NCBI GenBank assembly: GCA_947632125.1 | Contig: CANRNV010000005.1 | Location: forward strand, 1-51,726 | Direction: 5' to 3' | DNA length: 51,726 nucleotides | Origin: an uncultured Clostridia bacterium | Lineage (GTDB): Bacteria; Bacillota; Clostridia; Christensenellales; Pumilibacteraceae | Shown here: positions 42,291 through 51,029 of the stretch, piece by piece | Layout of the letters: every line of letters begins with the position of its first letter | How positions within the stretch are numbered: position 1 is the stretch's first letter | Position numbers and translations under genes: made by a program | The notes under the pieces: model-generated | What the model saw: only the letters and a program-made list of their open reading frames with translations | Told to the model about the DNA's origin: nothing | The model's database searches: none

Positions 42291-42701
42291 TTATCTCTTG
42301 CTGAATTGCGGAGCCTTACGAGCCTTTTTAAGACCGTACTTTTTGCGCTCTTTCATTCTGGGATCGCGGGTAAGGAAGCCTGCCTTTTTGAGCGGAGCTC
42401 TGTAAGCCCCGTCTGCCTCGCAAAGCGCTCTTGAAATGCCGTGGCGAATGGCGCCCGCCTGACCCGAAATGCCGCCGCCGCGAACGTTTACCATAACGTC
42501 GAATTTATCCGACGCCGAAACAAGTTCGAGCGGTTGAAAAACAATTTGCTTTAAGGTTTCAAGACCGAAGTAATCGTCAAGCGACCTCTTGTTGACTACG
42601 ATCTCGCCGTTTCCGGGCAAAAGCCTTACTCTGGCGATAGCCTTTTTTCTTCGACCTGTACCGAGATATTGTATCTTCTTTTTATTAACCGTCTTAGCCA
42701 T
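42291..42701 (-). CDS. rpsI: Small ribosomal subunit protein uS9
   Basis: A 136-residue S9 with [19 protein letters not shown] near the start, [23 protein letters not shown] in the middle and the conserved C-terminal [17 protein letters not shown] whose tail reaches the decoding centre. It directly follows rplM, as in most bacteria. Confidence 0.97.
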   Translation of the reverse strand: MAKTVNKKKIQYLGTGRRKKAIARVRLLPGNGEIVVNKRSLDDYFGLETLKQIVFQPLELVSASDKFDVMVNVRGGGISGQAGAIRHGISRALCEADGAYRAPLKKAGFLTRDPRMKERKKYGLKKARKAPQFSKR

Positions 42702-42703
42702 AA

Positions 42704-43156
42704 TCAGTTATACCTCTTTTTTTGAAGTTGTAATTGCTCGGGTTTTTGAGCCGCATGCTCGTGCTTGTCGTCCTTGTAGACCCTGAGCTTTTTGATCATC
42801 TGCCTGCCCAATCTGTTTTTGGGGAGCATACCCTTGACCGCTTCATAGACGGCTTCATCGCTCTTTTCGGCCATATACTTGCTGTATTGGACCTCTTTCA
42901 TACCGCCCATGTAAAGGGTGTGATGCCTCTTGAACTTCTTTTCGAGCTTCTTGCCCGTAAGCACAGCCTTGTCCGTGTTTATAACTATGACATAGTCGCC
43001 CGTATCGACGTGCGGAGTGAAAATAGGCTTGTTTTTGCCTCTGAGCACGGCGGCAACCTGGCTGGCAAGACGACCGAGAGGCTCGCCTGCGGCGTCTACT
43101 ATATACCACTTACGATTAGCTGCCGCAACGCTGTTGTTTGCCATAAAAGTTTTCAT
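42704..43156 (-). CDS. rplM: Large ribosomal subunit protein uL13
   Basis: A 150-residue L13 starting at the ATG 43156 ([11 protein letters not shown]) after AAGGATG; an in-frame TTG two codons upstream is less likely. Motifs: [58 protein letters not shown]. It is a primary rRNA-binding protein of the 50S subunit. First gene of the seven-gene cluster to jag, with a strong promoter and a leader of about 140 nt. Confidence 0.96.
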   Translation of the reverse strand: MKTFMANNSVAAANRKWYIVDAAGEPLGRLASQVAAVLRGKNKPIFTPHVDTGDYVIVINTDKAVLTGKKLEKKFKRHHTLYMGGMKEVQYSKYMAEKSDEAVYEAVKGMLPKNRLGRQMIKKLRVYKDDKHEHAAQKPEQLQLQKKRYN

Positions 43157-43298
43157 AAACAAATCATCCTTAAATTATTTAGTTGCACTTGAACTCGCCA
43201 TTTCACGCTGACGAACCAAACGACTGCCCGTTGCTTACGACGACATCGACACCGACGGGGGCTAAACCGAGGGCGCAAAAACTCATCTTAACAATAGC
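43157..43298 (-). promoter_or_regulatory. Untranslated leader of rplM (possible L13-type leader)
   Basis: About 140 nt between the predicted transcription start and rplM. It is G/C-richer than the surrounding spacer and has segments that can pair (GCCC near the 5' side with GGGC, and GTCGTCG with CGACG-like stretches). Bacillota rplM genes often have a feedback-regulating leader; the structure here was not computed. Confidence 0.4.
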
Positions 43299-43304
43299 CT
43301 TTAT

Positions 43305-43333
43305 ATTTTACTATATAAAAATCCTTTTGTCAA
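43305..43333 (-). promoter_or_regulatory. Promoter of the rplM cluster
   Basis: On the minus strand, consensus TTGACA (43333-43328), a 17-nt spacer and TAAAAT (43310-43305). Confidence 0.75.
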
Positions 43334-43404
43334 CTGATTTACCTAAGCAACGCCCATATTTTTACCTATTTTGGTAAAATTTCGGCGTTGTTTCGGTCTT
43401 GAAG

Positions 43405-44553
43405 CTATTTATCCGAAGCCAAACCGAGCACGAACGAGGCGATCTCTCTTGCTCCGTTTTTGTTTTTATCCAGCTTCTTTTCGTTTTCGACGTAGCCGCC
43501 GAGCAATGACCTGTCGTCTATGCACTTTTCGACAAATTCCCTTGCCTTTACCTTGTCGGTGATCACCTCGCCGCAGCCGAGCGTGCCTATAAAAAGCTCC
43601 TTGGTGGTCCACTCTATTTTGTTAGCCCAATAGTTTACGACGACGGGCACACGCATAAACACGCTGTCCAAGATGGCGTTGGGACCCGCCTTGGTGATAA
43701 ACAGGTCGCTCGCCCCGAACAGTTCGTGAATGTCCTTGACAAATCCGAAAGGCATGAGTTTGATATTGGGCGGAACGTGCTTACTCAGTTCGACGAGTTT
43801 AGCGTACAGCTGTTCGTTTTTGCCCACGACGGGGATTACGGTGAGCGGTTTGTCCGTCTTTATCAGCTCGTACACAAAGCTTTCGAGTTTAGCCTCGGCG
43901 TAAGCTCCGTCGGCGAGTTTGACGACAAACGCGTCCTTGTCGATGCCGAGTTTCTCCCTGTAAAAATCCTTGGTTTCGTTGGCGTTTATCACGTCCTGTC
44001 TTACGATAAAGAACACCTGCTTCACCTTTTGGGGCGGAAATTTCTTTTCGATCGCCTGCTTGTAGGCGAGGTCGTTGTTGACGATAAAGTAGTCGACTTT
44101 TCGGCACCACCAGCCGTGGACGTTGTTGTCGGGGTTGTAGGTCACCACCTTGCACGACGGATTGAGCCTGTCGCGATAGGTAATGGAGGCATACGAGGTG
44201 AAAAAGTGCGTGTCTATAATGATGTCGGGCTTGATCTTGTCAAGTTCGGCAACGTAAGCGTTGACCCTCTTGCGATAGAGGGTGGAGTGCACCAATTTAA
44301 GCGTGTTTTGCGAGCCCAATATCTTCATAAAGAACAGTTGCATGGGTGAATGGAGCGGCTCGGAACTTGCTTTCTTCGTTTCCTTGATCAAAAATCGTTC
44401 GTGCCGAAGCAGCGTTTCGTTTTCCTTGAAAATGTCTTTTGCAATGATCTCGACGCTGTCGTCCGAGGCAAGGTTCAAAGCGTCCAAAATAGCCTGAGCC
44501 GTAACGATATGTCCAAGCCCCGCCTCGACGAATGTAACAAGAATTTTTTTCAT
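43405..44553 (-). CDS. Processive glycolipid-type glycosyltransferase (GT28, MGDG-synthase-like)
   Basis: A 382-residue GT-B glycosyltransferase. The N-terminal domain has ILVTFVEAGLGHIVTAQAIL (the glycine-rich acceptor loop with conserved GH) and PDIIIDTHFFTSY. The C-terminal domain has MPFGFVKDIHELFGASDLFITKAGPNAILDSV, the UDP-sugar binding region with the GP(N)A pattern typical of UgtP/MGDG synthases. It probably transfers glucose or galactose from a UDP-sugar to diacylglycerol. No transmembrane segment. It is transcribed alone from a good promoter. Confidence 0.85.
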   Translation of the reverse strand: MKKILVTFVEAGLGHIVTAQAILDALNLASDDSVEIIAKDIFKENETLLRHERFLIKETKKASSEPLHSPMQLFFMKILGSQNTLKLVHSTLYRKRVNAYVAELDKIKPDIIIDTHFFTSYASITYRDRLNPSCKVVTYNPDNNVHGWWCRKVDYFIVNNDLAYKQAIEKKFPPQKVKQVFFIVRQDVINANETKDFYREKLGIDKDAFVVKLADGAYAEAKLESFVYELIKTDKPLTVIPVVGKNEQLYAKLVELSKHVPPNIKLMPFGFVKDIHELFGASDLFITKAGPNAILDSVFMRVPVVVNYWANKIEWTTKELFIGTLGCGEVITDKVKAREFVEKCIDDRSLLGGYVENEKKLDKNKNGAREIASFVLGLASDK

Positions 44554-44587
44554 TTTTCTCTCCGAACTATGAGCATTGTGCTAATAC

Positions 44588-44616
44588 GTTATAACCTATT
44601 TTTTGTAAAATGTCAA
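44588..44616 (-). promoter_or_regulatory. Promoter of the glycosyltransferase gene
   Basis: On the minus strand, consensus TTGACA (44616-44611), a 17-nt spacer and TATAAC (44593-44588). Confidence 0.75.
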
Positions 44617-44710
44617 TAAAAATTATCCGAATTTTCCTTTTTCGTCTTAGGCTTCGACCGAAAAAAACAAAGAAAAATACGCCACAATCAAGCTATGACG
44701 TTCATTTCAC

Positions 44711-44740
44711 TTGCCTAAAAGCAATAAAATCATATATAAT
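44711..44740 (+). promoter_or_regulatory. Promoter of ung
   Basis: TTGCCT (44711-44716), an 18-nt spacer and consensus TATAAT (44735-44740); transcription would start near 44747, a few bases before the GAGGTG ribosome binding site. Confidence 0.6.
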
Positions 44741-44760
44741 TTTATCCGAGGTGATACATT

Positions 44761-45477
44761 TTGATAAGTTCAAGCTGGGACAACGTTTTGTCCGTCGAAT
44801 ATACTAAACCTTATTTTAGCAAGCTCATGGAAAATGTCGATCGCGAGTACGAAACTCACACCGTCTATCCCCAAAGAGAAAAGCTGTTTTCCGCCCTCGA
44901 ATTTGTACCTTACGAACAGGTCAAAGTCGTGATTTTGGGTCAGGACCCCTATCACGGCGCCGGTCAAGCCAACGGAATGGCTTTTGCGGTCAATGACGGC
45001 GTCCCCCTCCCGCCCTCGCTTGTGAACATCTACAAGGAGATCGAGGACGACATCGGCGCGCCCCCGCAAAAGAGCGGCACGCTCATCGGCTGGGCAAAAC
45101 AGGGCGTTCTGTTGCTTAACACCGTGCTTTCGGTTCGAAGCGGCAGCCCGCTCAGCCATGCCCACCTCGGGTGGCAACAGTTCACCGACAGCATCATCGC
45201 CTCGCTGAACATGCGCGAGCTTCCCGTCGTGTACCTGCTTTGGGGCGCGGGAGCGATCGCCAAAAAGAGCGTCATTTCACCTCGTTCGTTTATTATCACC
45301 TCGCCCCACCCCAGCCCGCTCTCGGCTTATCGGGGCTTCTTCGGCTCGAAGCCGTTTTCCAAGGCGAACGGCTATCTCATTTCCATGGGGCAAACGCCCA
45401 TCGATTGGACAAACACCTCGGGCGAGGAAAAAGCCGAATATTACAAAACGGCGGGCAATATCAAAATAACGCCTTAA
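44761..45477 (+). CDS. ung: Uracil-DNA glycosylase (family 1)
   Basis: A 238-residue repair enzyme that removes uracil from DNA. The start is TTG at 44761, supported by GAGGTG 7 nt upstream. Motif A is VVILGQDPYHGAGQANGMAF with the catalytic Asp; uracil-binding LLLNTVLSV follows; motif B is HPSPLSAYRGFFGSKPFS with the catalytic His. Length is normal for the family. Its end overlaps the end of the ArsR gene by 4 nt. Confidence 0.96.
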   Translation: MISSSWDNVLSVEYTKPYFSKLMENVDREYETHTVYPQREKLFSALEFVPYEQVKVVILGQDPYHGAGQANGMAFAVNDGVPLPPSLVNIYKEIEDDIGAPPQKSGTLIGWAKQGVLLLNTVLSVRSGSPLSHAHLGWQQFTDSIIASLNMRELPVVYLLWGAGAIAKKSVISPRSFIITSPHPSPLSAYRGFFGSKPFSKANGYLISMGQTPIDWTNTSGEEKAEYYKTAGNIKITP

Positions 45478-45809
45478 CCCCTTGACGTCGCCTTTACGGC
45501 GCTGAGCAAAATGTCGCTCAGCCCCTTGCAACTTATATAGTAAAACGAGATCTTGCCCTGCCGCCTGTAATCCACGATCCTCAGCGAACGCATCTTGCCA
45601 AGCTGATGCGATAGCGTGGTTTGATTGAGCGAAAGCAGCGTCGCAAGGTCGTTTACGCACATGGGCGAAATCGATAAAGCCGACAATATCTTCAACCTCG
45701 TACCGTCCGAAAGTAAATCGAAAAATTCGGCAAGATCTTTCAAACTACGCTCGGATGGAACGTAATTTTTGACAAGTTCCTGTTTTTTTCTATCAAGTAA
45801 AATCTCCAT
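45474..45809 (-). CDS. ArsR-family winged-helix transcription regulator
   Basis: A 111-residue protein. The pattern is typical: LAEFFDLLSDGTRLKILSAL, then MCVNDLATLLSLNQTTLSHQLGKMRSLRIVDYRRQGKISFYYI (recognition helix and wing). Only one Cys is present where As/Cd sensors have ELCVCDL, so the metal site of ArsR/CadC type is incomplete; the inducer is unknown. Its target is not evident, as no metal exporter is next to it. It lies convergent to ung. Confidence 0.88.
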   Translation of the reverse strand: MEILLDRKKQELVKNYVPSERSLKDLAEFFDLLSDGTRLKILSALSISPMCVNDLATLLSLNQTTLSHQLGKMRSLRIVDYRRQGKISFYYISCKGLSDILLSAVKATSRG

Positions 45810-45895
45810 ATATAGATTATAATTTATCTATGCCCGCCTTTTTTGTCGAATTTACCCAAAATTTATACTTTTTTGTCCGTAGGACAAAAACTTTA

Positions 45896-45984
45896 TTGCT
45901 ACTTTTTTGAAAAAAAGTAGCACAAAAAACTTTTATCTGCGGCGCGACTGAAAAATGCTTTTCAGTCGCGCCGCTAAATAAAAT
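45896..45984 (-). repeat. Covarying hairpin element, copy 2
   Basis: Inverted copy of 349-433: perfect 16-bp stem (45939-45954 with 45959-45974), same loop, same outer sequences TTTTATTTA and AGATAAAAGTTTTTT on the minus strand, and the second hairpin GCTACTTTTTTT/AAAAAAGTAGC. Three pairs of the main stem and one of the second hairpin are changed on both sides relative to copy 1. The whole 45810-46455 spacer is non-coding: this element, then repeat A copy 2. Confidence 0.75.
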
Positions 45985-46223
45985 CATTTTTTGTGTACCT
46001 TTTCTCCGATCAATAAAAATGCGTAAGTGAGGAACGAACGATTTGGCATGTAAAAGTGCCTTTTTATAAATCCTGCGGAGCAGCCTGCTAAAAGAGGCGC
46101 CCTTTGTTGTCAAACAAGGGGCGCTGCCGCCTGTGGCGGCTGAGGGGATTATCCTTATGAAAAAAACATTCAGCAATAACTATTATTTTCAATCAAGCGC
46201 ACAACGCCCGAATAACGAACCCT

Positions 46224-46365
46224 CGCTTGCGTTACTTGCTAACGCAAGCGAAGAGGAGCAGGCAAGCGTTAACGGCTCGTTTGCGAGCTCGCGAACAAAC
46301 AGCCAATCGGGGTCCCCACGAGATACTTGTACTCGTGGGGTGAGAATAGCGAAGCCTGCGACGAA
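46224..46365 (+). repeat. Dispersed repeat A, copy 2
   Basis: About 140 bases matching 1-135 in the same orientation and 51181-51320 reversed, with the same CCCCACGAG/CTCGTGGGG hairpin. A short open frame through it (from 46133 or 46160) is a by-product of the repeat and is not called as a gene. Confidence 0.85.
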
Positions 46366-46455
46366 AAAACGCCTCGCAGAGCAAATGCCCCGCAAAGCGC
46401 TTTTAATGGAAAAGATGAAAGCTTAGTTAATAGTTCGATCTACACACATTGCGAA

Positions 46456-49400
46456 CTACTTTTTGTTTTTTGTAATGTAATAGTATCCGTCCTCACCGCC
46501 GTCGTTAGTACCGGTAACGGTACTTAAACCACAGCCCTCGGGATATGTTATCGTGCCTGCTCTTCTGCCGGAACCCGTATCAAATAATTTATCTCGCTCA
46601 ATCGCATTTTCGCCGATAATAGCCTTAAAATAGCCGCTCACTATATGAATTGATGATTTGTTTCCTACACTAAGTACATGAGGGTCAACAACATCGCTGC
46701 TACCCAATATACTGAGAGTGCCCGAAGAGAACGACTTTATTGTTACATTACCGGTTAATTTCAAACAAAAGGCTCCCTGAGCCGACACATCTACTTGTTC
46801 CATTCTATCAATTTCTATCGGCATATTGGTTTCAGTGTTACCGGTAATATTTATTACTCCGGCGCATGAAACATCGGATATATTTCCTATACTGATTTTA
46901 GATCCGTCTGCTAATTGGCACTTGAAAAGCTTAAGCGCAATACTAATAGCGGTACCCAAAGCCGAATAAGAGTAAGAATAATCGTCTATTTCGGTAATAT
47001 TAATATCCAATTTTGCACTTGTAATTTCTTCATTTCCATTTGTCAATTGAGGAATACATATGCCGGTTTTAATGTTGGATATTTCAATCCCCGAAATGCT
47101 GTTTATGCTTATAATATTTTCCTCTCGCACTTCGGTCGCTATGTTAATTCCAATAGTATCATTTACATGGCTCTCCTCGGAGGAGATCTTTATGTTCCTC
47201 AAATAATCAACTTTGCAGTTGTTCAAATCTATACCCGCGCCAACCGTATCATTTCCGCCTTTTATTACAAAGTTGAAATTCTCTACGGTTATACCTGCGT
47301 AAGCGTTATCCGAACTTGTTCCGTCGATTTTTATTCCGATCGCAGCTTTACTCTCTATCTTTATATTGTCAACCGCCAATTTACCTACGGACTTAACTGT
47401 CGAGTTAGTTGCGACAAAGCTGTTATTTGTCATTACGCCCATCTCTTCCGTCGAAGAGTATAGATGTAACGAGCCCTTATTATCTATCATAGTGACAATA
47501 TTGCCCGAAAGCGTGCTGCCGTTAAGGTCGAGTTCTACTTCGACACCCTCGGGAACGGTCAATGTTTCCGTTACATTGATATCGGAGAACACAACGACCT
47601 CGAATTTGCCGCTTGCACCCTCTTTGGCAATGTTGTCTTTCCAATAGTCGACAAGTTTATCCCCGTATTGCTCTTCGCCATTGTGCGTTATACAATACTC
47701 CAACCTTTCGTCGGTACGCACAGCGGCAATCTTTTTGCTTATGGCGTTATCACTGTCGATCTTGCCCCGAACAAAGTCGCTTAGGCTGTTATATTTGCGT
47801 TCGGCTGCTATCGCCTTTTTTGCAAGTTCGATATCAAGTTCGTCACCGGACGTAGCTTCGGCATCGAAAACTTCTTGATAGTCGGCATGGAATTTTTCGG
47901 CTGCCAACGTAGCCCATGCGTCGAGGTCGTTACCGACCTGCTTTTGCACGGCGGCGCTTGCAACGTTGTACTTGTCGAGCAAAGCGGTGTAATCATCGAG
48001 TTTCGGCTCGCTCGGAAGCACATATTCACTCACCTGCTTTTGGACTTCTTCCGAGGGCTGTTGCCATTTGCCGGTCACCGCAATATCGAGCGTAACGCTC
48101 TTTTCTTCGTGCTTATAGTAAACAGTCGTTTCACTATCGCTCTTTAACATACTAAACTCGGAGCCGCTTTCATCGGTACTTACAATAATACTGCTTGCGG
48201 CGGTATCACTAACGGTACACTTGCCATCTTTATCCGAGATATTGTAGGTGCAACCGAGCCCGGCACGGAAAATTTCGCCGCTCTCGCCCGCGTCTGCGTC
48301 CATAAGCCTCAACGGGCGCTCGTACGAAGAAGTGTTGGCGGAGTAACATCCCCTGCCGCCTATATCGAATTTGCCGCCGAGATCTATGTTGGCGTCGCCG
48401 ATCTTGATTTGGGCTTTTTCGCCGTTCGAATTGATTATGCCGCCCACCTTTGTCGGTTCGGAAGCGGTGCCGCTACTTACGTTCATAACGCCGTTGACTA
48501 CCAATTGGGCATAGGACGTTAAGCCGCTGCTTTTTTCAAGCAAGCTCTTGGAGGGATACGCCTTGCCGTCCATGGTTGCGCCCTGAACAAGATAGTCCAT
48601 AGCGTAGAAGGTAGCGCCCTCGGTGATATTGAGCGTTGCGCCCTCGGCTACCGTAAGTTTGGAGCCGGGGAGCAGAACGTAGTTGTTGTATACGTCGAAC
48701 GTTCCGTCGGTCAAAATAAATTCGAAATTGTACGGGATCGGGAATAGAACCTTGCTGGTCGTAACGTAGCTAAGTAGGCTGAGCGAATCGGTCTGCGCAT
48801 TGCCGACTATATTTACCGACGTTCTGCCTATATCGCCTGCCGTAAGATTATTTCCCACAGCTTTATCAAATGCATCGCCGTTACTGTTTACGCTATCCGC
48901 CGTGATAAGCGGGGTCGTATCGTAACTGCAAATCGCCCGAGCATTGGGTTTAAGCGAGATAAGCCCCTTGCTCGACTTGTCGTCCTCGGAAACATAGCCT
49001 ATAACGACCTCGTCGGTGGTGTTGTACCTACTGTCTGCATATAAATTGCAATGCGCCCAAAGTCTTGCCCCGTAGTTTATGGTAAGGCTGTTTTGAATAT
49101 TGAGCATGGCATAGCGCATAAACGGCGATTGGTCCCTCGTGTACAATTGCAAGCTGTTACGACCGCCCGAAAAGTCGGTGACGATAAACGGCTCATACAC
49201 GTTGCCGCCGTACTTCGCCTCGACCGTGCCGCTGCCCTTGACGTAGCCGCAAATGTCGAGCGTTCCGCCCTCGTTGACGATTATATTGCCGTTGTTGGTG
49301 ATTTGTCCGTAGTCGCCCGAGGTGTGTCCTTGGTAATATTGACCCGTGTGCGACATAACGGCGCCGACTTTGACTTCGCCTTGGATGTCGAGCGTCGCAC

Positions 49401-50718
49401 CATCAATAGTGAGTTCGTATTTCTTGTGGCTGTCGTCGGTAACGCCGACAAGGGCGGTGCTTCGCGTAGTACTATAGTCTTTGTTGTAACCATACAAATA
49501 CGTGTCGTCGCCGCTTTCGCTTTTTACTACGCCGTAAGGAATTTGCAAAGTAACGTTGCCGGGGATCGTAATATCTTTGCTTACGGTGATGTTGTCCGCT
49601 ATGGTAACATCCTTTACTCCATTGCTCCAAAGCGCAGCCGAAGCCGAAGCGTCGCTTAATGCCCTTTCGATGTCGGTGTAATAAATTTCGGGATTTTTGG
49701 TTTCGGGAACTTCATTTACCACATAATACTGCTTATTTGCAAAGGACTCCCAAGTCTTTGGATCCTTGTTGGTTTTCTTTGCCGTGTCCAAATCGCTTAT
49801 CATTCCCTCAAGCTTTTTGGCTACCTCTGTCGGCTCTCCGTCCTCCGGTAATTCAAAGAGTTCGCTGAGTGCATTCGTATTGCCGGTTACCACAAGGCTT
49901 TGAGGAATGGCGGTTAAATCGTCCTCATCAAGACTTACCGAAGTAACGCTTTGCGGAATGGTAAGCACGCACGTCCTGTATGCGCCCTTTATTAAGCCGA
50001 TATCGAACGACTCCACGTCGTCATTGAAAGCGACTCTTAGCGAAGAATCCGTTACTCCCTCGCTTTGGGTCACATTCGTCCCTGTCACTTGCATGGATAA
50101 GACTTTTTGTCCGCTCGTCGAATCGTTTATGACAAATGCGGTGGTGGAGATCATTGCCCCCACATTTGTCCGCACTTCCTTGCTGTTTATCTTGGACAAG
50201 AGGCTACCGATCTCCTTGGCTTCGTCCTCTTCGCCCGTAAGATTGTGAAGTCTGTATAACAGCGTACTCAACGGGTTGCCGCCCGTACTTACGATTATTT
50301 CGCCCGCAAAAATCTCTTCAAGCGAGTATGGAGTGGCTTCCATTGCTATCTCTTCGGCTGATACGGAAGTAACAAACGTATTGCCTTTGGCGGCAATGTT
50401 CTTGACTTCGAACTTTTGCGCACCTGTATTGTATACAATTATGTTGTCGGTTTTTTTCGTAGACAGGTCATACAATCCGTTTTCTCGCATGGCTTTCCTT
50501 ATGTTCTCCGCCATGCTCTTGTCGGCGTCGTTCATCGTCGCCGCCACCGTGTTCATGTTTGCTGCAAGCTGAATGTCCGCGCTGTTGTTGGCGCTGTCGA
50601 TAACGCCTATAAACGTGGGGATAAGTACAGCCGCAAGGATCGCTATTACTGCGATCACAATTACGAGTTCTACCAGCGTAAAGCCTAAGATAGAACTCCT
50701 TTTGCTTTTTTCCTTCAT
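46456..50718 (-). CDS. Giant protein with type IV prepilin N-terminus and beta-helix repeats
   Basis: A 1420-residue protein. The class III signal is clear: KEKSKRSSILG, cleavage before FTLVE with Glu at +5, then the 20-residue hydrophobic helix (LVIVIAVIAILAAVLIPTF). Residues about 60-340 resemble a pilin-like globular part. About 340-880 and 1020-1400 are beta-helix-like with many Asn, Gly, Ser and Ile repeats (ITNNGNIIVNEGGTLDICG, GIDLNNCKVDYLRNI), separated by a charged helical region (about 885-1010). Normal pseudopilins have 100-250 residues. No pilus ATPase or prepilin peptidase is nearby. GGGAGG precedes the ATG. Likely a surface adhesin assembled with pilus machinery encoded elsewhere. 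Confidence 0.8.
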   Translation of the reverse strand: MKEKSKRSSILGFTLVELVIVIAVIAILAAVLIPTFIGVIDSANNSADIQLAANMNTVAATMNDADKSMAENIRKAMRENGLYDLSTKKTDNIIVYNTGAQKFEVKNIAAKGNTFVTSVSAEEIAMEATPYSLEEIFAGEIIVSTGGNPLSTLLYRLHNLTGEEDEAKEIGSLLSKINSKEVRTNVGAMISTTAFVINDSTSGQKVLSMQVTGTNVTQSEGVTDSSLRVAFNDDVESFDIGLIKGAYRTCVLTIPQSVTSVSLDEDDLTAIPQSLVVTGNTNALSELFELPEDGEPTEVAKKLEGMISDLDTAKKTNKDPKTWESFANKQYYVVNEVPETKNPEIYYTDIERALSDASASAALWSNGVKDVTIADNITVSKDITIPGNVTLQIPYGVVKSESGDDTYLYGYNKDYSTTRSTALVGVTDDSHKKYELTIDGATLDIQGEVKVGAVMSHTGQYYQGHTSGDYGQITNNGNIIVNEGGTLDICGYVKGSGTVEAKYGGNVYEPFIVTDFSGGRNSLQLYTRDQSPFMRYAMLNIQNSLTINYGARLWAHCNLYADSRYNTTDEVVIGYVSEDDKSSKGLISLKPNARAICSYDTTPLITADSVNSNGDAFDKAVGNNLTAGDIGRTSVNIVGNAQTDSLSLLSYVTTSKVLFPIPYNFEFILTDGTFDVYNNYVLLPGSKLTVAEGATLNITEGATFYAMDYLVQGATMDGKAYPSKSLLEKSSGLTSYAQLVVNGVMNVSSGTASEPTKVGGIINSNGEKAQIKIGDANIDLGGKFDIGGRGCYSANTSSYERPLRLMDADAGESGEIFRAGLGCTYNISDKDGKCTVSDTAASSIIVSTDESGSEFSMLKSDSETTVYYKHEEKSVTLDIAVTGKWQQPSEEVQKQVSEYVLPSEPKLDDYTALLDKYNVASAAVQKQVGNDLDAWATLAAEKFHADYQEVFDAEATSGDELDIELAKKAIAAERKYNSLSDFVRGKIDSDNAISKKIAAVRTDERLEYCITHNGEEQYGDKLVDYWKDNIAKEGASGKFEVVVFSDINVTETLTVPEGVEVELDLNGSTLSGNIVTMIDNKGSLHLYSSTEEMGVMTNNSFVATNSTVKSVGKLAVDNIKIESKAAIGIKIDGTSSDNAYAGITVENFNFVIKGGNDTVGAGIDLNNCKVDYLRNIKISSEESHVNDTIGINIATEVREENIISINSISGIEISNIKTGICIPQLTNGNEEITSAKLDINITEIDDYSYSYSALGTAISIALKLFKCQLADGSKISIGNISDVSCAGVINITGNTETNMPIEIDRMEQVDVSAQGAFCLKLTGNVTIKSFSSGTLSILGSSDVVDPHVLSVGNKSSIHIVSGYFKAIIGENAIERDKLFDTGSGRRAGTITYPEGCGLSTVTGTNDGGEDGYYYITKNKK

Positions 50719-50754
50719 TTTTTCCTCCCTTATTTGTACCCTCTTTTGGGGTAA

Positions 50755-50791
50755 TTTAGGTACATAGAATAAGTTATTCTATGTACCTAAA
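50755..50791 (-). promoter_or_regulatory. Perfect 37-nt palindrome in the giant gene's leader
   Basis: Left arm 50755-50772, centre G at 50773, right arm 50774-50791, all 18 bp paired. The core GTACATAGAATAA/TTATTCTATGTAC is the same as in 50926-50962. It lies 37-73 nt upstream of the ATG and would form a strong hairpin in the mRNA or a protein-binding site. Confidence 0.85.
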
Positions 50792-50888
50792 ATCGCACAA
50801 AAATGACGGAAGAAAGCATTTATCGAGTATAAAAGGATTGAATTACGCATAATTAAACCAAAATTTTTGTCAAAGCCTCATATTTTGC

Positions 50889-50917
50889 TTGACTTACCCA
50901 ATTAAAAATGTTATAGT
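50889..50917 (+). promoter_or_regulatory. Plus-strand promoter in the giant gene's upstream region
   Basis: TTGACT (50889-50894), a 17-nt spacer and TATAGT (50912-50917). Transcription would start near 50924, directly before the second 37-nt palindrome. No coding gene follows. Confidence 0.6.
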
Positions 50918-50925
50918 TGCTTTAT

Positions 50926-50962
50926 AAAAAGTACATAGAATAACTTATTCTATGTACTTTTT
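50926..50962 (+). promoter_or_regulatory. Perfect 37-nt palindrome, second copy
   Basis: Left arm 50926-50943, centre C at 50944, right arm 50945-50962, all paired. Core identical to 50755-50791 and outer bases A/T runs, giving terminator character on the plus strand. Confidence 0.85.
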
Positions 50963-50992
50963 TCGTTATTTCTTTCACAATCGAAAATGCCG

Positions 50993-51029
50993 AAAAACCC
51001 CTTGTTTTCCTCTAAAACAAGGGGTTTTT
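50993..51029 (+). terminator. Strong Rho-independent terminator
   Basis: AAAAACCCCTTGTTTT (50993-51008) and AAAACAAGGGGTTTTT (51014-51029) form a 16-bp stem with a 5-nt loop and a T-rich tail. Confidence 0.8.

Noticed and set aside
42100..43400. dnaA or oriC near rpmH
   Set aside because: No DnaA gene, DnaA-box cluster or AT-rich unwinding element was seen; rplM-rpsI occupy the usual place.
46133..46426. A 97-codon frame in the repeat region before the giant gene
   Set aside because: Most of it is dispersed repeat A, and the other two copies have different disruptions in this frame.
50755..50962. Terminal inverted repeats of an insertion sequence
   Set aside because: Only about 134 bp lie between the two palindromes and no transposase is present; each is a complete palindrome and not one end of a larger inverted repeat.
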